This document shows, piece by piece, positions 25,701 to 40,700 of a stretch of DNA of 64,000 nt. The position numbers were made by a program, and so were the translations under genes. How positions within the stretch are numbered: the stretch's first letter is position 1; each line of letters opens with the position of its first letter. The stretch covers positions 10,174,001 through 10,238,000 of the forward strand of contig NC_064214.1 in assembly GCF_023101765.2 (NCBI RefSeq), written 5' to 3'. The notes under the pieces are model-generated. The model was not told where the DNA came from, made no database searches, and saw nothing but the letters and a program-made list of their open reading frames with translations. The DNA comes from Spodoptera frugiperda. Its lineage: Eukaryota > Arthropoda > Insecta > Lepidoptera > Noctuidae.

Positions 25701-28700
25701 GCAATAGCCGCTCAATGGCCTGTTATACCTTTATCGGTTATAAGGGGGAGGGGGAGCTTTAATATGTACTATTTTCTCCTTATAATAATAACTGTAGTAT
25801 TTTCTTTTATAATATCTATCGTGAGACATACTAAATTAACTAAAATCGCGGTTTAATCATGTAAATTAATTGAGAAAAGATCTATTAGTTTCGAGTCACA
25901 GAGGGACTCTTCATCATGAGCAGCGTGCAACTAATCACTACATAGTATAAAACAAAGTCGCTTTCTCTGTCCCTATGTTCCTTTGTATCTTTAAAACTAA
26001 GCAACGGATTTTGATGCGGTTTTTTTAATAGATAGTGTGATTTAAGAGGACGGTGTTTATCTGTATAATAGATGCATAATATATCACCATTGCACCAATA
26101 CTAAGTTAAGGGTCGCTAGTGAATATATAAAAAGAGTTTCTTTGGGAAAGTTGTTTGTAATCATGGGTACAAACACGTGTTTAAATATCGTTCACTAATT
26201 ACCAGTCACCCTTTATACCCCTTGGTACACCCTTCTCGATGTCATAAGCATGAGAGTAATGGAAAGTTTTGCAACTTTCCTAAACATTTCTTTTAAGTAT
26301 TGTTCATACATTTCCGTGAAAACAATGACTCACGTTTTAAACTGGGGCCAATGTAATGGAGATTGAAAAAGTTTGGAGTGCTACATTACATTATTATGTG
26401 GAGAGGGGACAGACAGAGATATGTAAACGTGTAGAAGGATTTTATGTCCTATACTTGTGTTGTCTATTTGTGAGTAACTAGTTTCACATTATAACTAATT
26501 TATTTATTTGCCACATGGACCATGGACGATAAACAGTGTAGATATAGATTAAAACCTCTATTATGTATAAGACAATAGTATATAAGCCAACAATAAAAAA
26601 ACACATTGTGTCTCATATGGATTCGCTTTCTCCACACGAAGGGTTAATTTATGTAAATATTACGAATTTAAAATTAAAAGTAGAGACATTTTTAACTGCA
26701 CGATTGGCGCGGTGTCTTGGCAACCGGCTGCCGCGCAACGTGTAGCGGGTTAAATTGCCGCACAAAGCAACTCTTTGTGTGATCCATAAATTGTTGTTTC
26801 GGGTCTGGGTGTGATGCGTATGTGAACTTGTATGTTGATAAACACATCTAAGACACAGGAGAAAACCCTACGGTAGGAAAACTTATTTAAAAAGAAATTA
26901 CATAAAATCTATTCAGCAGACCACCTCAAAAAGCGAGCTAACATTTTACCAAATAACATATCTCTTTATAGTTACTTTTTAACTTAACCTAAGGAGCTAC
27001 CACAGAAAGAAGCGAGATGACGTAAATAAATTACATCGGATCTCTACATAGAGTCCGCAGTTGTTCGAGAGAAAATATATGTAGTTCGGTAGAGATAAGC
27101 CGTGCGACGTCGGCGTCCTACTTCGGAACTAGTATACATTTTTTATATGGACTCTATGTAGAGACTAGGTCTATAGGTATATAGAGGGTAGTAAAATGCT
27201 CTCGTTCGTAGCTCTACGTCAATTTAGGTTAAATAAACAAAGAGAGGGTTTAAAATGGCTGAATCTAGCAAAGGTAGAGTCTGAATAGCTGTTTGCTTGG
27301 ACTCTGTTTTATAGCTGTTTTGAGATTTCTTGCTTTTTGGTTTTTGGATTCTAGGTTTGTCTGATAGTTTAAAGGAGGGTTTAAAGTAGTTAGTTTTAGT
27401 TTATCCTTATATAATTCTATAAAGAACATTGAAATAAATTAACTTGGTTTAATTTTGGTTTGACTGTCAAAGTCAAAGACATTATTATTTATTTTAAATA
27501 GACCAGAAAGACACTTTTGAACGTCAAAGTAAATATATTAATGTCTGTTTGTCGGTCAGTCCTCTATTAAAGCTATTTACCCGTTCCAAAGCGTAGACAC
27601 ATTTTGTATGGAACTTGTATTAAAATGGTATATCTATTAAGTAAATTTACAGATAGATAAGTTACATATTAATAAAAACGGACCTTAGTAGGTAAATAAT
27701 AAAAACGAAAATTCTACTAAAACATTCACCATATTTTATTTCTGGACTTCGCATCTGTCCACTTGAGCTGAGCTCAATCGATACCCCGAGTCTATAAGAG
27801 GATCTAGGTCATATTTCACTACCTAGTGTCTAGTCTAGATATAAATATTTATTGGGAAATGCATCTAACGATTGATATTTAAGAGCTGTTGAATAGAATA
27901 TTTGAAAAAGTAATATTTAACCGTCTGACTATATGTATGTAAATTGGTATACAAAGCATGGCTTGCGTTTGATACAAATTTATGTAGTATGCTTTGTCAA
28001 TCACAAAATCGTGCCTTAATATAATTTAACATTGTGATATTTCGGTAACAGCTTAGCTATTACAAACGAACCGGAGTTGCGGACTACCTAGTGGGTTACC
28101 GGGGCTCCAGCTCGAAAAGCAGGAGTAGAAACAGGGTATATATTTTTTATTCAATAAGAGTCTGACACGTGGTGTTTATTGCTCGTTCTTCCCCATTCGA
28201 AGCTACACTTTGGAAAGAGCATCAAGCTTCACTGATGGATAATTTAATTTGTCGTTTCAAAAGTGCCTAATTTAGGATTAATTGAAATAAATGCTGTAAC
28301 TTTGACTTTGGCATTCACTCTTACCTCGCCCAGCGGGAGGAGACGTTGAATAATACTCCCAACTTAAAAATATATGGCATATAATACATGGAACTGGCAT
28401 CAAAAATTCACACTAATCCGTCACAACAACGACATAAAAATCCTGGCCAAAACTTCACACAAATCAAAAAGGGCCAAAGGTCCAGCATTAAAAACCCCCA
28501 ATTTGCATATAAATTGCAAAGAGACCGTGACATTGAGTTAATTCAAACATCAACTTGCATTACTGGTGACGCACGCGAGCCCATTCTCCCCTCGACGTAA
28601 TCCCATGAGCATGAAACCAGATTTCCAATAAGCCCCGTGTCTACCCTCCCCGTAAACATTGCGGTACCAAATACCTTGTTTACTGGTAGAGAGGAGACTG

Positions 28701-31700
28701 GGGGTATTCGCGATCGGAATTTGTTTAGGAGTACGCTGGTAAAATAAGGTACGGTATTGTGTGAAGTGGTTGTTGAAAATGAAATATAAATTGGATTGGA
28801 ATTGAAGTACTTGTTGTATTTTGAAGTAGTTTTGGTTTTATTGCTTAGTTTTGAAATGTATAAATAGTCTCCAGTAATCGATCGTTTAAGTTACAAATTA
28901 TACTTTTTTTTATAAACCCCACTCTAGGATTTTCTCCTGTGTCGTGAGTGCAACACTAAAAAACAACAAACATAAAAGTAGTTTGTACTTACAAGTTCAC
29001 ATACACATGACACCCAAACCCGAAACAACAATTTTATGGATCGTACAAAGAGTTAATCTAATTTAATGTACTTCTGTTGTAGCTGCTTTACATATTATTT
29101 TACCAAGTTAAATTATTTTGGTTTTGTCTATATAATTCTGACTATACCCAATCTCAATATCACACCAATCAATTTCACACAATCAACATTTAACAAACAA
29201 AATAAATAACTACACCCCAAAACCCAACTATCCAGTTACGCCCACACTCCTCCAATTGATCAACAGCCTACGTAATAGAAAACAAACTCAATCAATCATC
29301 AATAGAACAACTTTGTACAACAATAACAGCACTCACTAAATCCCTACGAAGAGTAGTTAATACATCACACTCATGAAGATTTGACGAATCACACTCACTT
29401 ATTACCCCTTAAATAATTAAAATAATCGAGTTCCTCATCAAACAGTTACGTGAGTAAGCCTATAACATAATAATTAGCTTCAATAATAATTGTTATTATG
29501 TTGAAGAGTTTCTTTGTTTGAACGCGTTATTCTCCAGAACTATTGATTCGAAATTGATAATTATTTTTGTGTTGAATAGTCCATTTATCAAGGAACGCTG
29601 TAAGCTAAAAAACATCACGCTACGATCAATAGGAGCTGAGCAGCGGGCGAAGCTATTTGGTGCTAAAATATGTACGTGACGAAGTGAGTATGTAATCCTT
29701 AGTACGCACTCTTTTTTGTTTTTACAACTTCATTTTAAAGGAAAAATGAGGTAAAAGTGAGTGTTTTGTGTTATAAAACTCTTTTACGCGTGTGTGTAAA
29801 AGTAATCAACGTGTGTGCGAGTAAAATTTTGCTTTAGTATGTTGTGTTAAGAGTGATTTTTGTGTAACAATACATGTTCATACATATTCATTGTGAGTGA
29901 AAAATATATTGAAGATATGGTGCCTTACGTTCATAAAGGGTTCGTTCTTTCGTTCGTCGTTCAATAAATCATGATACATATTCTTTACCGAACAAGATTA
30001 ATTTGTTTAGTGTTGTTGGATAGAAAATCTAAACAAAAATAACAATAGTGGTACTGACTGATGAAGCCACTCCGACGTCATACGTACCCAACCAAAAATA
30101 CCTTCTTCATCCTAACACCAAATGAAAATGCTATTTCATATTTCACTCAACACTAAACAAGCCTTTGAAACTTTAACAAAACAAACTCAAAACTTCAAAA
30201 TCATTAATAAGTAACCCGATACCGAACTTCTGTTTATTTAAAAACTTTCCGCTGGATATCATTGTTTATTTAAAAGGGAAAGATCAATAAACTTGGATAA
30301 AGGCTATAAAGTTTAGTAAAGCCTGTTAAATCTAAGTCTACCTTTGTCAGTCAGTGACCAGGGCCGTATTACAACTAAGGCTAGGGCGCCAAGTTACAGA
30401 GGGGCGCCAAGACAGATACGTGCTCATAGAGTGGTGCCAAAACAAATGAAAGGTACGAATATCATTATCATCTGAGGCTAGATCTGTGTATCATCTAATC
30501 ATTTCATATTTAAGTTTAAGGGCAAGCTAAACCTGTAAACAGTTTAGCTACTTCATTGTAATGTGTATTGAATTTTGTATCCTATAAAATGGAGCAGTCG
30601 TTTTTCTATTTTAGGAATAAAAAGCTCTACTTAAAAAATAAACATTAAAAAATGGTACGAATAAACTACGACACTATACACTAAATGTATAAATGGAATG
30701 GCTCTGTATGAGCACAAGTGTCTGTAATTGAATAATTTATTGTGACACGATAATTAGTGTTACTATATAAGTGTCTTACTGTCGCTGTCTTACTATATAA
30801 GTGTGAACAATACGGAGCATTATGCTGACATTTATATCAGAATTTGTATCGTAGTCGATTCGTACCTTAAGGGTCTATAAGGCGCTAGTCTAGGGCGCTC
30901 TCTAGGTGTAATCCGCCCCTGTCAGTAACAAATGTGTTGAAGCTATAAATCTAAGGGAGCACTTAAATAAGTGTGCCCTTGGTCTTGGGTGTCCGCCCTC
31001 GCGCTCTCACCACGTAAGTGGATGAAAGTATCTAATGTAAGTCCGTGTGACTGTGACTTGTCACTCTTCAGGACCTTTTTTATAGAAATAAAACGGTATT
31101 GTGTTGTCTTGGTATAAAAAAGTCGCGTCGTGGAAAAAAGTGTGGTAGTGTGTTCATTCATTGCAAAGAGAAACACAAACATGAAAAGTAGAAAGTGAAA
31201 AGTTGAATTTAAAATCCCAATAACAATTTTTGGACCCGGGATTCTCGCAATTAAATTTTGAAATGGTCGATCTAGAATACTTTTTGGAAATTAAAATAAC
31301 AATAATAATTTTCGGACCCGGGATTCTCGCAATAGTGTAACCAAGTCAACTAATCAAGCAGTTATTGAAATGAAAACATTTCCTAGAAACGATATCATTG
31401 GGAACAATAATAAAGATACCTAACTACAGATGTTTTTAAACTAGCATTTTCATGATACAAAACAAAATAAACAAACATCAAAGACATTGACAGGGTAAAC
31501 AAAAAAAGCATTATAATTAAATGGAAACACATAATAATAATATATACGAAACGTGACCAAACGACAGGCGACTTTTTTAATTATTTCTCCGACATTTTTT
31601 GACCTTTTCCTTATAAACGTTATTAAGATTCGAAAGTCCTTTCATCTTCAAGTGTTTCAGGGAAAATCAAAGGTATATTCTCAGGATACTTGTGTCAATA

Positions 31701-34700
31701 TTTCTTTCATTAATTAATTTCTGAAAATAACCTAAACAAGTGTGCTTATCTCTGATACTGGGATTAAATAAAATATTATTATGTAGTTAATAACGAATTA
31801 TTTACTTTAAAGATTTTCTTAACGTGGGAGGTAAATCTGTAGTCTTAGTAGGAGTTTGCTTTACGTTTAAAGTAATCTTACAATAAATCTAATACGGAGC
31901 TGCGGACTATCTAGCAGGTTACCGAGGATCTGGCTTGATAAGCAGGAGTAGGAACGGGTCAGTAAGAGTCTGACATTCCCTCTCGCCTCGCGCAAGGCTG
32001 GGAGAAGCCACCAGATGATGATGATCCCCGCTCAAAAAAAAACTTCCAATAATTAAACTTCAATCACAATTATCGTTATTTACTCAATGAAATTAAAATG
32101 AACTTAATAACTTGTACTTTTCCGACATCACCGTAATGAAAGATACGAACCTTTTTCGTGAAACGATAAAAATATTTCTCCCGATAGAGAGCTGTTTATA
32201 TTGTTGCTTTTTCCTGTTATGTTCGATTTTTCGATAAGATTGTTTACAGGGAAAGAAATATTTCGTTAATCTGTTTTTGTTTTTTTTTGCAGTCGAGTAA
32301 GTTTTGATTGTGTAGTCGAAAAATTGTGAGTTTGATTCAGTGATCTATTTTACAAGCGTTGTGGCTGTCTATAGCATTAGGCTCATTTTCTATTACTCTC
32401 ATGACCAACAGAACTGAAGAAATGTTAAGACAGAGGTGGCATCACGGTTGGTTGGCTACCGTTGCCGCGTAACGTGCAGCGGTCTCTAATCCCGCACGAA
32501 GCAATTGCTCTCTTCTTTGAAGCTCTTTGTTCAACAACTGAATCAAAATAACTAGTCTCCATTCAACCACAAATTGTGTTTTTGGGACTGTATCATGCGC
32601 ATGTAAAATTGTATGTTTCTAAAGCATCTATAATACAAGAGAAAATCCTAGTGTGGGACAACGTTTTAAAATTAATATGTGTTACTACATTAAAATTTAC
32701 ACGTCTATCCTATTTGGGATCATTTGAGTGTTAAAATTTGAATAGATACATGTATATCACAAATAACATTGAATCAGGAATGACCGCTTATTACGTGTAG
32801 CTTCCATTTCCAAACACCTACAATGCTACCTACCTACGTTTGCGTCAGCTCCGATCGATGTCACACGTCACAATAACGACACAATTGACCATGACGTCAC
32901 AGTTTTAAATATGGCCACCTATCCAGTATCCAAGTAAAAGTAACATCTTACGGAGCTGCGGACTACCTAGCGGGTTTACCGGGGCTCCGGCTTGAAAAGC
33001 AGGAGTAGGAACGGGGTGGTTTTTAGTCAGTAAGAGTTTGACACTCCGTCTCGCCTCGCCTAGGGTGAGAGAAACCATTTCAAGATTTTCCTCCCTTAAA
33101 AAAAAGTAAAAGTAACATCTAAAACATAAGCTGAAATCATGACAGTAATATTTTATCTGTCGTAAAGATTTAAGGTCTAAACAGCTCATTCTTTACAATT
33201 TTTATTTTAAGAGTAAAGAAAAACAAATAGATTTAATTTATATACATATTTTTTTATCTACATGTGTCTTTGTTTAAAAATAAACGACCCTTTGTGTGTA
33301 TGTTTCATGGCCCACACTTCAAATTCATAGCCTAAAAGGATTTGTACTATAATCATATCAAAGATGCTTTACACAGAATGATAAACTTTTGCGGGTGTAA
33401 TGATCAAAATTGACAACCCTGGGATTTTGTATAGGTACTCGTAAGATCTTATGTTGTAACTTAACATAACAGCTGTTTAACAAGAGATATTTACTTTGAT
33501 TTTTGAGTAAAATAATATGTAATTATTTTATATTTTCGTTAAAGTTATATTTTCTTGGAATTTCTCTTGTACTTTGTTCTAATTTAAGAATCTTTTTTCT
33601 TATAAAGACGAACATTGTTTAATTCTACGAACGAGACATATTTAAACGTAAAATTTGCCTCAAAAATATTACTTACAAAGATTACATGAAAATACCTATT
33701 CTATTACAAAGGTTAACAATAACAAATGTGGGCCTATTAATATAATATTATGCCTAAAGCTACATTTAAGCAAATATTTACCTCAGAATATGAAAACAGC
33801 GGTGCCAACAAGATAATTCAGGGTCTAAAAATAACTTCACATTACTCTCTGAATTTATCTCATATTTGCGCAGAAATTCTAACAGATTCAAGGGTCGTTT
33901 GAGCTCGGCTTGTTATAATAATATTATCGGGCCCACTCTAAACGTGTTAAACATAGAGAAAGCCTGTAGACAAACTATCTTAACATGTTTTTGCGGAGGT
34001 CTAAATCCTCTTACAGAAATAATATGGGCCGAAAAGGTCAACTGGAATATTTTCTTTCTAGAATATATTTTGCGGAACTCCCGACGGAAAACTAGTATCA
34101 TTTTCTATTTTCTGATATCTACTTTTATACAACATAATATTATTACATAAAACTTGTATAAATATGTATAAAAGTATAAATAATGAAGCTCTCTGTAAAT
34201 GTCATTTTAATATTGAGACTTAAAGCCGCCATATTGGAAAAGTTTTCGAACAAAACGTAAACGATCGAATGTCAGCCATTTTGAAATGATAACGTCAAAC
34301 AAAGCCCGCCATAATGAAATGAAACGAGTAATAATTAAAACTAAATTTAATAAAAGGAAAGGCCATGTTACTACGTAGATAGAATATTATATTTTTATTT
34401 TATTCTCATTTTGTTGTTACCAAGCCATGTATTAATTTGTATAACACTAGGTTTTGCTCGCGACTTCGTCCGCGTGGAATAAATCATATTTTTGGCTTTA
34501 GGGTCTTTCTAATAACACCCCCTTTACGCCACCTACCACTCCACTACTTTTTTTCTATTTTCAATTTACAGAATTATCAGTTATACAGTTTTATTACGGG
34601 TATATACACGGAGATTCTCCTTAAAACATTCTCTTTAATTAATTAAACTAAGTAATCACAAAAATACACTTTATTGGAAAAGAAGTACCAAGGGAATACC

Positions 34701-37700
34701 GAAGCTAGCTCTAGCAAAGCTCTTTCTTTCATACTCTATTTTTATATGTATAATACCGGCACAGATTATACTAACCACCACAGAGGATATCTAAAAAAAG
34801 GTTGCCAGCCCAAAAAAATATTTACAGAGCCTAACTAACAATGAAAGGTAGGCTTATTTAAATACGTATATACGATCGTATGTACATATGTACAAAGCGT
34901 TGTGTTGTAAATGGGTCGTTTGTGGTCACAGGCCACGTACTGTGGTCACGTTTGACCCCAAACCACAATAAAATTAGGTTCGTTCGAAACGGTGTTAGTC
35001 CACATTCGGCCTAGCAACGAACCCGTTCCATTTTAGTTTTACTCAAACAATTATGAAAATTTATGGACGTCCTTTCGAAGCCTAAGGTCAGACGTATTTT
35101 AAACTTTTTTTTTAAACTTACAAAGGTCTTTGAGGCGAGCAGTTTAGGGGCCGTAATTATAACTTCCAAGATTGCTAATTAGAACTCGTTTTTGAAACCT
35201 AACTATGTTAATATAAATGCGAAATTAAGTTTGTTTGTAGCGCTTCCCTGCGTTAGAAAGTAATGAATTTTGATAAAAATGTAGATTGGACCCTGGAGAC
35301 TTTCATAAGCTTCTGTTATTTGCACGAGGAAAGTCAGAAGGGGTGAGGAGATAGACTCTTTTATAAAATCAAGTTTGGTATTTTCATTTTTATCGCAATT
35401 TATGTTGATAAATTGTTAAAGAATAGTGAAAACTTGGTGTTGCGTTGCATATTGTGTTCTTTGTTTATCCGTTCACAGATAGATGTGCTGTTATATTATT
35501 GTTTTTACGACAAGGAAAATATAACATTATCATACTATAGCACACTGTCAAGGTAATATGATAAATGTGAAAGTTTGTTTGTTTGGAAAATGTGGACGTA
35601 AAATATTACAATTTATCTCAAGTTTAGAATCCTACGAAAGTTTATAAACTTCCTAGTAGATTGATAAACTTACAGATCTTGTTATTTTTCGGTGACATAT
35701 GGACAGGATATGAGCAGGGTGATAGGATACTTCTAATATTACGGGGCGAAGCCACTGGCGGAAGCTAGTTCAACATAAAATTTATAAACAACACACAAAA
35801 ACATAAACAATAACAAGATACATAAATAAACAGCTTCGTTATCAAAACACATTACTTAATTAACATCTCCATACTCTCAATTTAAGTATATCATTATAAA
35901 ACCCTCCTCCCTCCTTTTGAGTGAAAACCCTCTCAAAATATAAGTACCGTACGTCGCGTCATGTGGTTTGCCCTTCGTTCCACCTTCAGATATAAGGGTG
36001 TATTTACAGAATTATGACGTCATAATTTTGTTGAATATATCTGTTATTACTTTGTGTCTAATGTTAAGTGTCATCGTTAACTTAGGCTTGTTATGTAAGA
36101 AAAAGGGGTTGCAGAAATATGCCTCATTATATTATTACATGATTACTGAACTAGCTTCTGCCAGTGGATTCACCCAGCGTATCACGTCGGATATAAAGTA
36201 TCCTATCACTCAAGACAGCTTTTATATACCCTGTCTGTATACTAAATTTCATCAAAATCCGTTTAGTAGTTTCAGCATGACGGACAAACATTCAAATATC
36301 CTAAGATCCAAACAACAAAACGAACTAAATTTAACATTTATACTATTAGAGTGATTTGATTAAAGTAATTATTAAAAAAAAACTATTATTATTTGCCTGA
36401 CTAACGGATCAAATATATGAGAAAGCTTCATTACACTTAATTAAAAATATTTCAAAAAATATTATGACTGTAAACTGAATAAAGTTAAATCAGGAATGTA
36501 ATCAGTAAATTCATTAATTTTACAGTATGAATACTGAATAAAACCTTTCATTATAATATATCCAACATCATCATACTAATATATCATAATAAAAAATATA
36601 AGTCTATTTATGACAGTCGCAATTTATCAATATTACTACGCGTAGCTGCTACGCCGTAGCACCTGCTACGAAACGGCTTAATACCGCGGCCGCGGTATGT
36701 TAGCATCGTAAATACGTAGCGATACGTGTACTTTATTATTATTTGAGATATTTTAGTTTTATTATTTTTTACACATAGATAATATAAAACATTACGCCCT
36801 TGTTACCCAAAGGGGGTATACACAGACGTGGATTTAGTGAATGTAACACCCACCTTTCACCATAATCAGTAACATTGAACTTGGAATATGGTAGGTGAGT
36901 TATTTTTATTTTAATGTCTGTCTTGTAGATTATTTTAAAACGGAAACAAATACTTTCGAAGATATGTTGATTTGAAATATCGCGTGACGTCACTTCTATA
37001 TACATTTTATACGTAGAAATGACGTCCCTATTTGCTCTTACAATTAAACTTTGATTCGTTTTATCTAAGTATTGTTATCTTATATGACAAAACAAAAAAA
37101 ATACGTGTCTAAAATTTATTCATTACCTAACTGACGGACTAAATAAATTTTTAATTTTCATACCCCGTCATCATCCCTATTACTCCCAATATTTAATAAT
37201 CCATACATATTAAAGTTCTCGCTTTTTAATAATTAAATGAAACACTCCCAGTAACATAAAGTATTGTATGAGTATCATATCAAACGAACGAAAAACATAA
37301 AATATATCGATTGTCGACAATCGCAGAAACATAAAATATATCGATTGTCGACAATCGTTTGAACTTGTAGCTGACATGTTTTGGCAGACAGCCTGCACGC
37401 GTGAGCTCAGATTACGCAATGTTATTCTAATACTGTAGTACCGTTTAGGATAATGCCGCCATTCCCTCGCCGATCAATACACTCGTCCGATTAGCTGAGA
37501 TATACATGCATTACTTTACTGAAGTATGCCTTGAAATAGTAGGTGTATATAGAGATAGAAACTTGTAACTAGGGAGTCACTTGCGGAGTTCTGCAACTTG
37601 CTGGACAACCTCATTAGTCCAACGGTCGTAAGTGCGACTGTCGAGCAAGGGATCTCAAGTTATTTTCAATGTTTGAGGAAAGTATTATAAGGCTTTAGAA

Positions 37701-40700
37701 CGTTAATTATTAACACGACGACAAAAAATATGAGTATAAGTGTGAATTTGTGTTGTGTGTGTAATGATGTGCTATGCTACGTTGCTGTATGTGCATTTGG
37801 GCTCCACCAATCATGTACATTGGTATACATAGCTTAGCACTGATGGAAACGACAAGGGCCTCAGCTAAGCTATGTTTTTATATCGAAAGATGCGTGCTAT
37901 GGATGTGTGCTATACATAGCTTCCCTACTATCGATACATCGCATACTCGAGCTGCGCATCTTCCTCGCACAGCTACATAGCTTAGTATCAGTGGAAACAG
38001 TCACATAGTTTCACAGCTTAGATATTACATCTTCGTAGCATAGCAACATAGTATATCGCAGGTGGAAAAGCACCCTGTGGCTTGTACGACGGAAGCAAGG
38101 TATGCCAACTGAAGGAAACGTGAATTCCGGTGTACGTCAAACATATGTTAGATACTATCTTTGTATCGGTGTTAATATAATGTGTGATGTTTACTAGTAA
38201 GTACTTCTATTTAGTACGACACTATATTTCTTATTTATAAGGCTCTGTATATTCGATTTTCAGGTTTTGCGAAGTATTACAAACTTTTTTATTAGAATAC
38301 GATCTGCTGTATAAAATTACTGCGTCTTAGGGTGGTCTTTAACTTTTGTAGAAACATAGAAGTACCTCTATTTAAGTAGATAACTGAACTCTTTTATAAG
38401 TTTGCTAATCATTGAAACGTCTGATATTAGATCTAGAACCTGCTCCCTTTTGGAAGTTTCTAATAAATGCAAAATTACTACAATTCTATCAGAATGATGC
38501 AAAATAATTATTGTTTTTACAAAAGACGTTAATAATTTTGAACATTCATTTCAGTAATCTTTATAAAAACCAACAAAAGTATAGCGTACATCAAATCATT
38601 GTTCACGAATCACGATTCATTAGCCCACGTATCAATTTCATCTAATAATAGAATATTTAAGACTATCGATTTTCTTAACACCTACGTTGGCTGAGTCAGA
38701 GGCGATACGCAGCCAAGACCAGAAAATTACGACCTAACCACGCTCATAAAAACCTTTTCTCTAAATACTTTTTTATATAAGACATAAAATAGTATATTTA
38801 GACCGTCTCATTGGTCTGGTCTAGACTACCTCGTTTGACATACTCGTACAGTCTACCTCATAAAACTAAATTCGAAGAAAGATTGGTAATGTGATTACTA
38901 GCCGCTATGTAAAAAATAACATATAAAAAAGTGGGCGTATCTATTTAGTAAGCAAACAATAAGTTCAGCATGTTTTATCTACCTATTCTAATAAATCACT
39001 ATAAATATAAGCATATTGTTCTTGATCTACCTCTAAAAGTCCTTACAGTTTATTAACCTTTAAATTTTATTGAAACGTATATACTGATTTTAATGAAAAT
39101 TGATACTTTTGTCTAGTAAAACAAGGTCGGGTTTCAGTTTTTTTATGGTACAGTGGGCAAACGAAAAGACGGGATTGTTGAAGATTCAGTTTTTATGAAT
39201 TGGAACTTTTACATAAATAAACGTTCTTAAAAAATCGAGATGTTATATAATTTTGAACATCAGTGGATCAATACAATCCAATACGATATATTTATGTTCC
39301 CGATTTCCTTCCGATTCGACAAAATGTAATAAGTGTGATGTGATGTGTGTACTTGTTATTTAATATAAGATCTGGTTTACGTATCATCACGAATGGAATC
39401 TTGGAAAAATAAATGTATTATTTAGGAAGAAAATATGTGATAATATTTATCACGATTATGTACGCGAAATATCATACTTGTCTATAAGACTGGTATATTT
39501 GTTATTGTTTATCTATACACAATATTAATACGTGATGCAAAAACTTTGGACCTCTTTTTACGATAATTGCGCGGACGTAGGAGCATAAAATTTGATACAC
39601 TTATAGTATATGTGTAGGAGAAGTCCAGAACGCTAATATTTTTCAAAAATAATGCTTATAAAGTACATTAAATCAATAAATAAAATATTACACACACATG
39701 CATAGTATCTGATCGTATTTGACAAAACGTCAAAATCGATAGACATTGCGATGATATTCTCACGTCTCATATGAAAAGAGTTTTATAAAAGAGTTTGAGT
39801 TAAATAAAAATTATCCTTCAACGTACGTTAAGTGGTAATGTAAATTAAATCATATATGGTCGAATTTCGGCCACTAGGCGACCACTAGTATCATGTTATT
39901 GTTTATAAGTGAAACATACATATAACCATGAAGCAAGTACAAAGAGGAGATGCCATAATGTGATTGTGCATTGTGACAAAACAAATGGACACTGCCCAAT
40001 GATATTATAAGTAACAAGGTGTAAATAAGCGCTTAAAAAGCGGAACATTAAAATGTGGACAATTGGCAACGTTTTTATAGTATGGGACTGAGAATAATAA
40101 TATTGGAAAATAGAGAGGGGCGTGTAATTTGTAACATCTCGCGCTCCCCGTAAATGTATCACCCATTATGTCAAATGGAAATCCAGTTATGACATCTACA
40201 GTGTCACGCGTTATGTTAAAGGAAAATCCAGTTATGATATCTACTCTTTGTATTTGTTTCATGGTAAAGACTGTACTCAGGCAATATGCCTATATACACA
40301 TAGGTAGATATGTAAGTAAGTATCACACGTACCTAATACAGCTCCTAATTATATTACGCAACATGTCGCCATCTAGTTTCAGTACACGTAACTAAATTAG
40401 TTAATTTGCGACCAAAGGCAACGCTCCACGCACTACGTACAAGTCGTACTTTCAGCTGATTCTATTAGCAAAGTAATTAGTTAAGAGAAAGGAGATCGTA
40501 TGTCTCTGTAGTAAATGTACTATGTTTACTAACATGTTGTGTAATTTCTTGTGAGTTTGTTTGTTTACTTGGTAGGTACAAATGAAAGCACGTTTACGTG
40601 ATGCGTTCTTTTAAATGATGCGATTACATACAATTGTTAGATCTATTTTCAGTTAGCCTACGAGTAGGCTGCCCGACGTCACTACGACTGCCTACGTTTT

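Noticed and set aside
35968..36354. 128-codon open frame on the plus strand
   Set aside because: Mostly a retroelement tail repeat; no recognisable protein.
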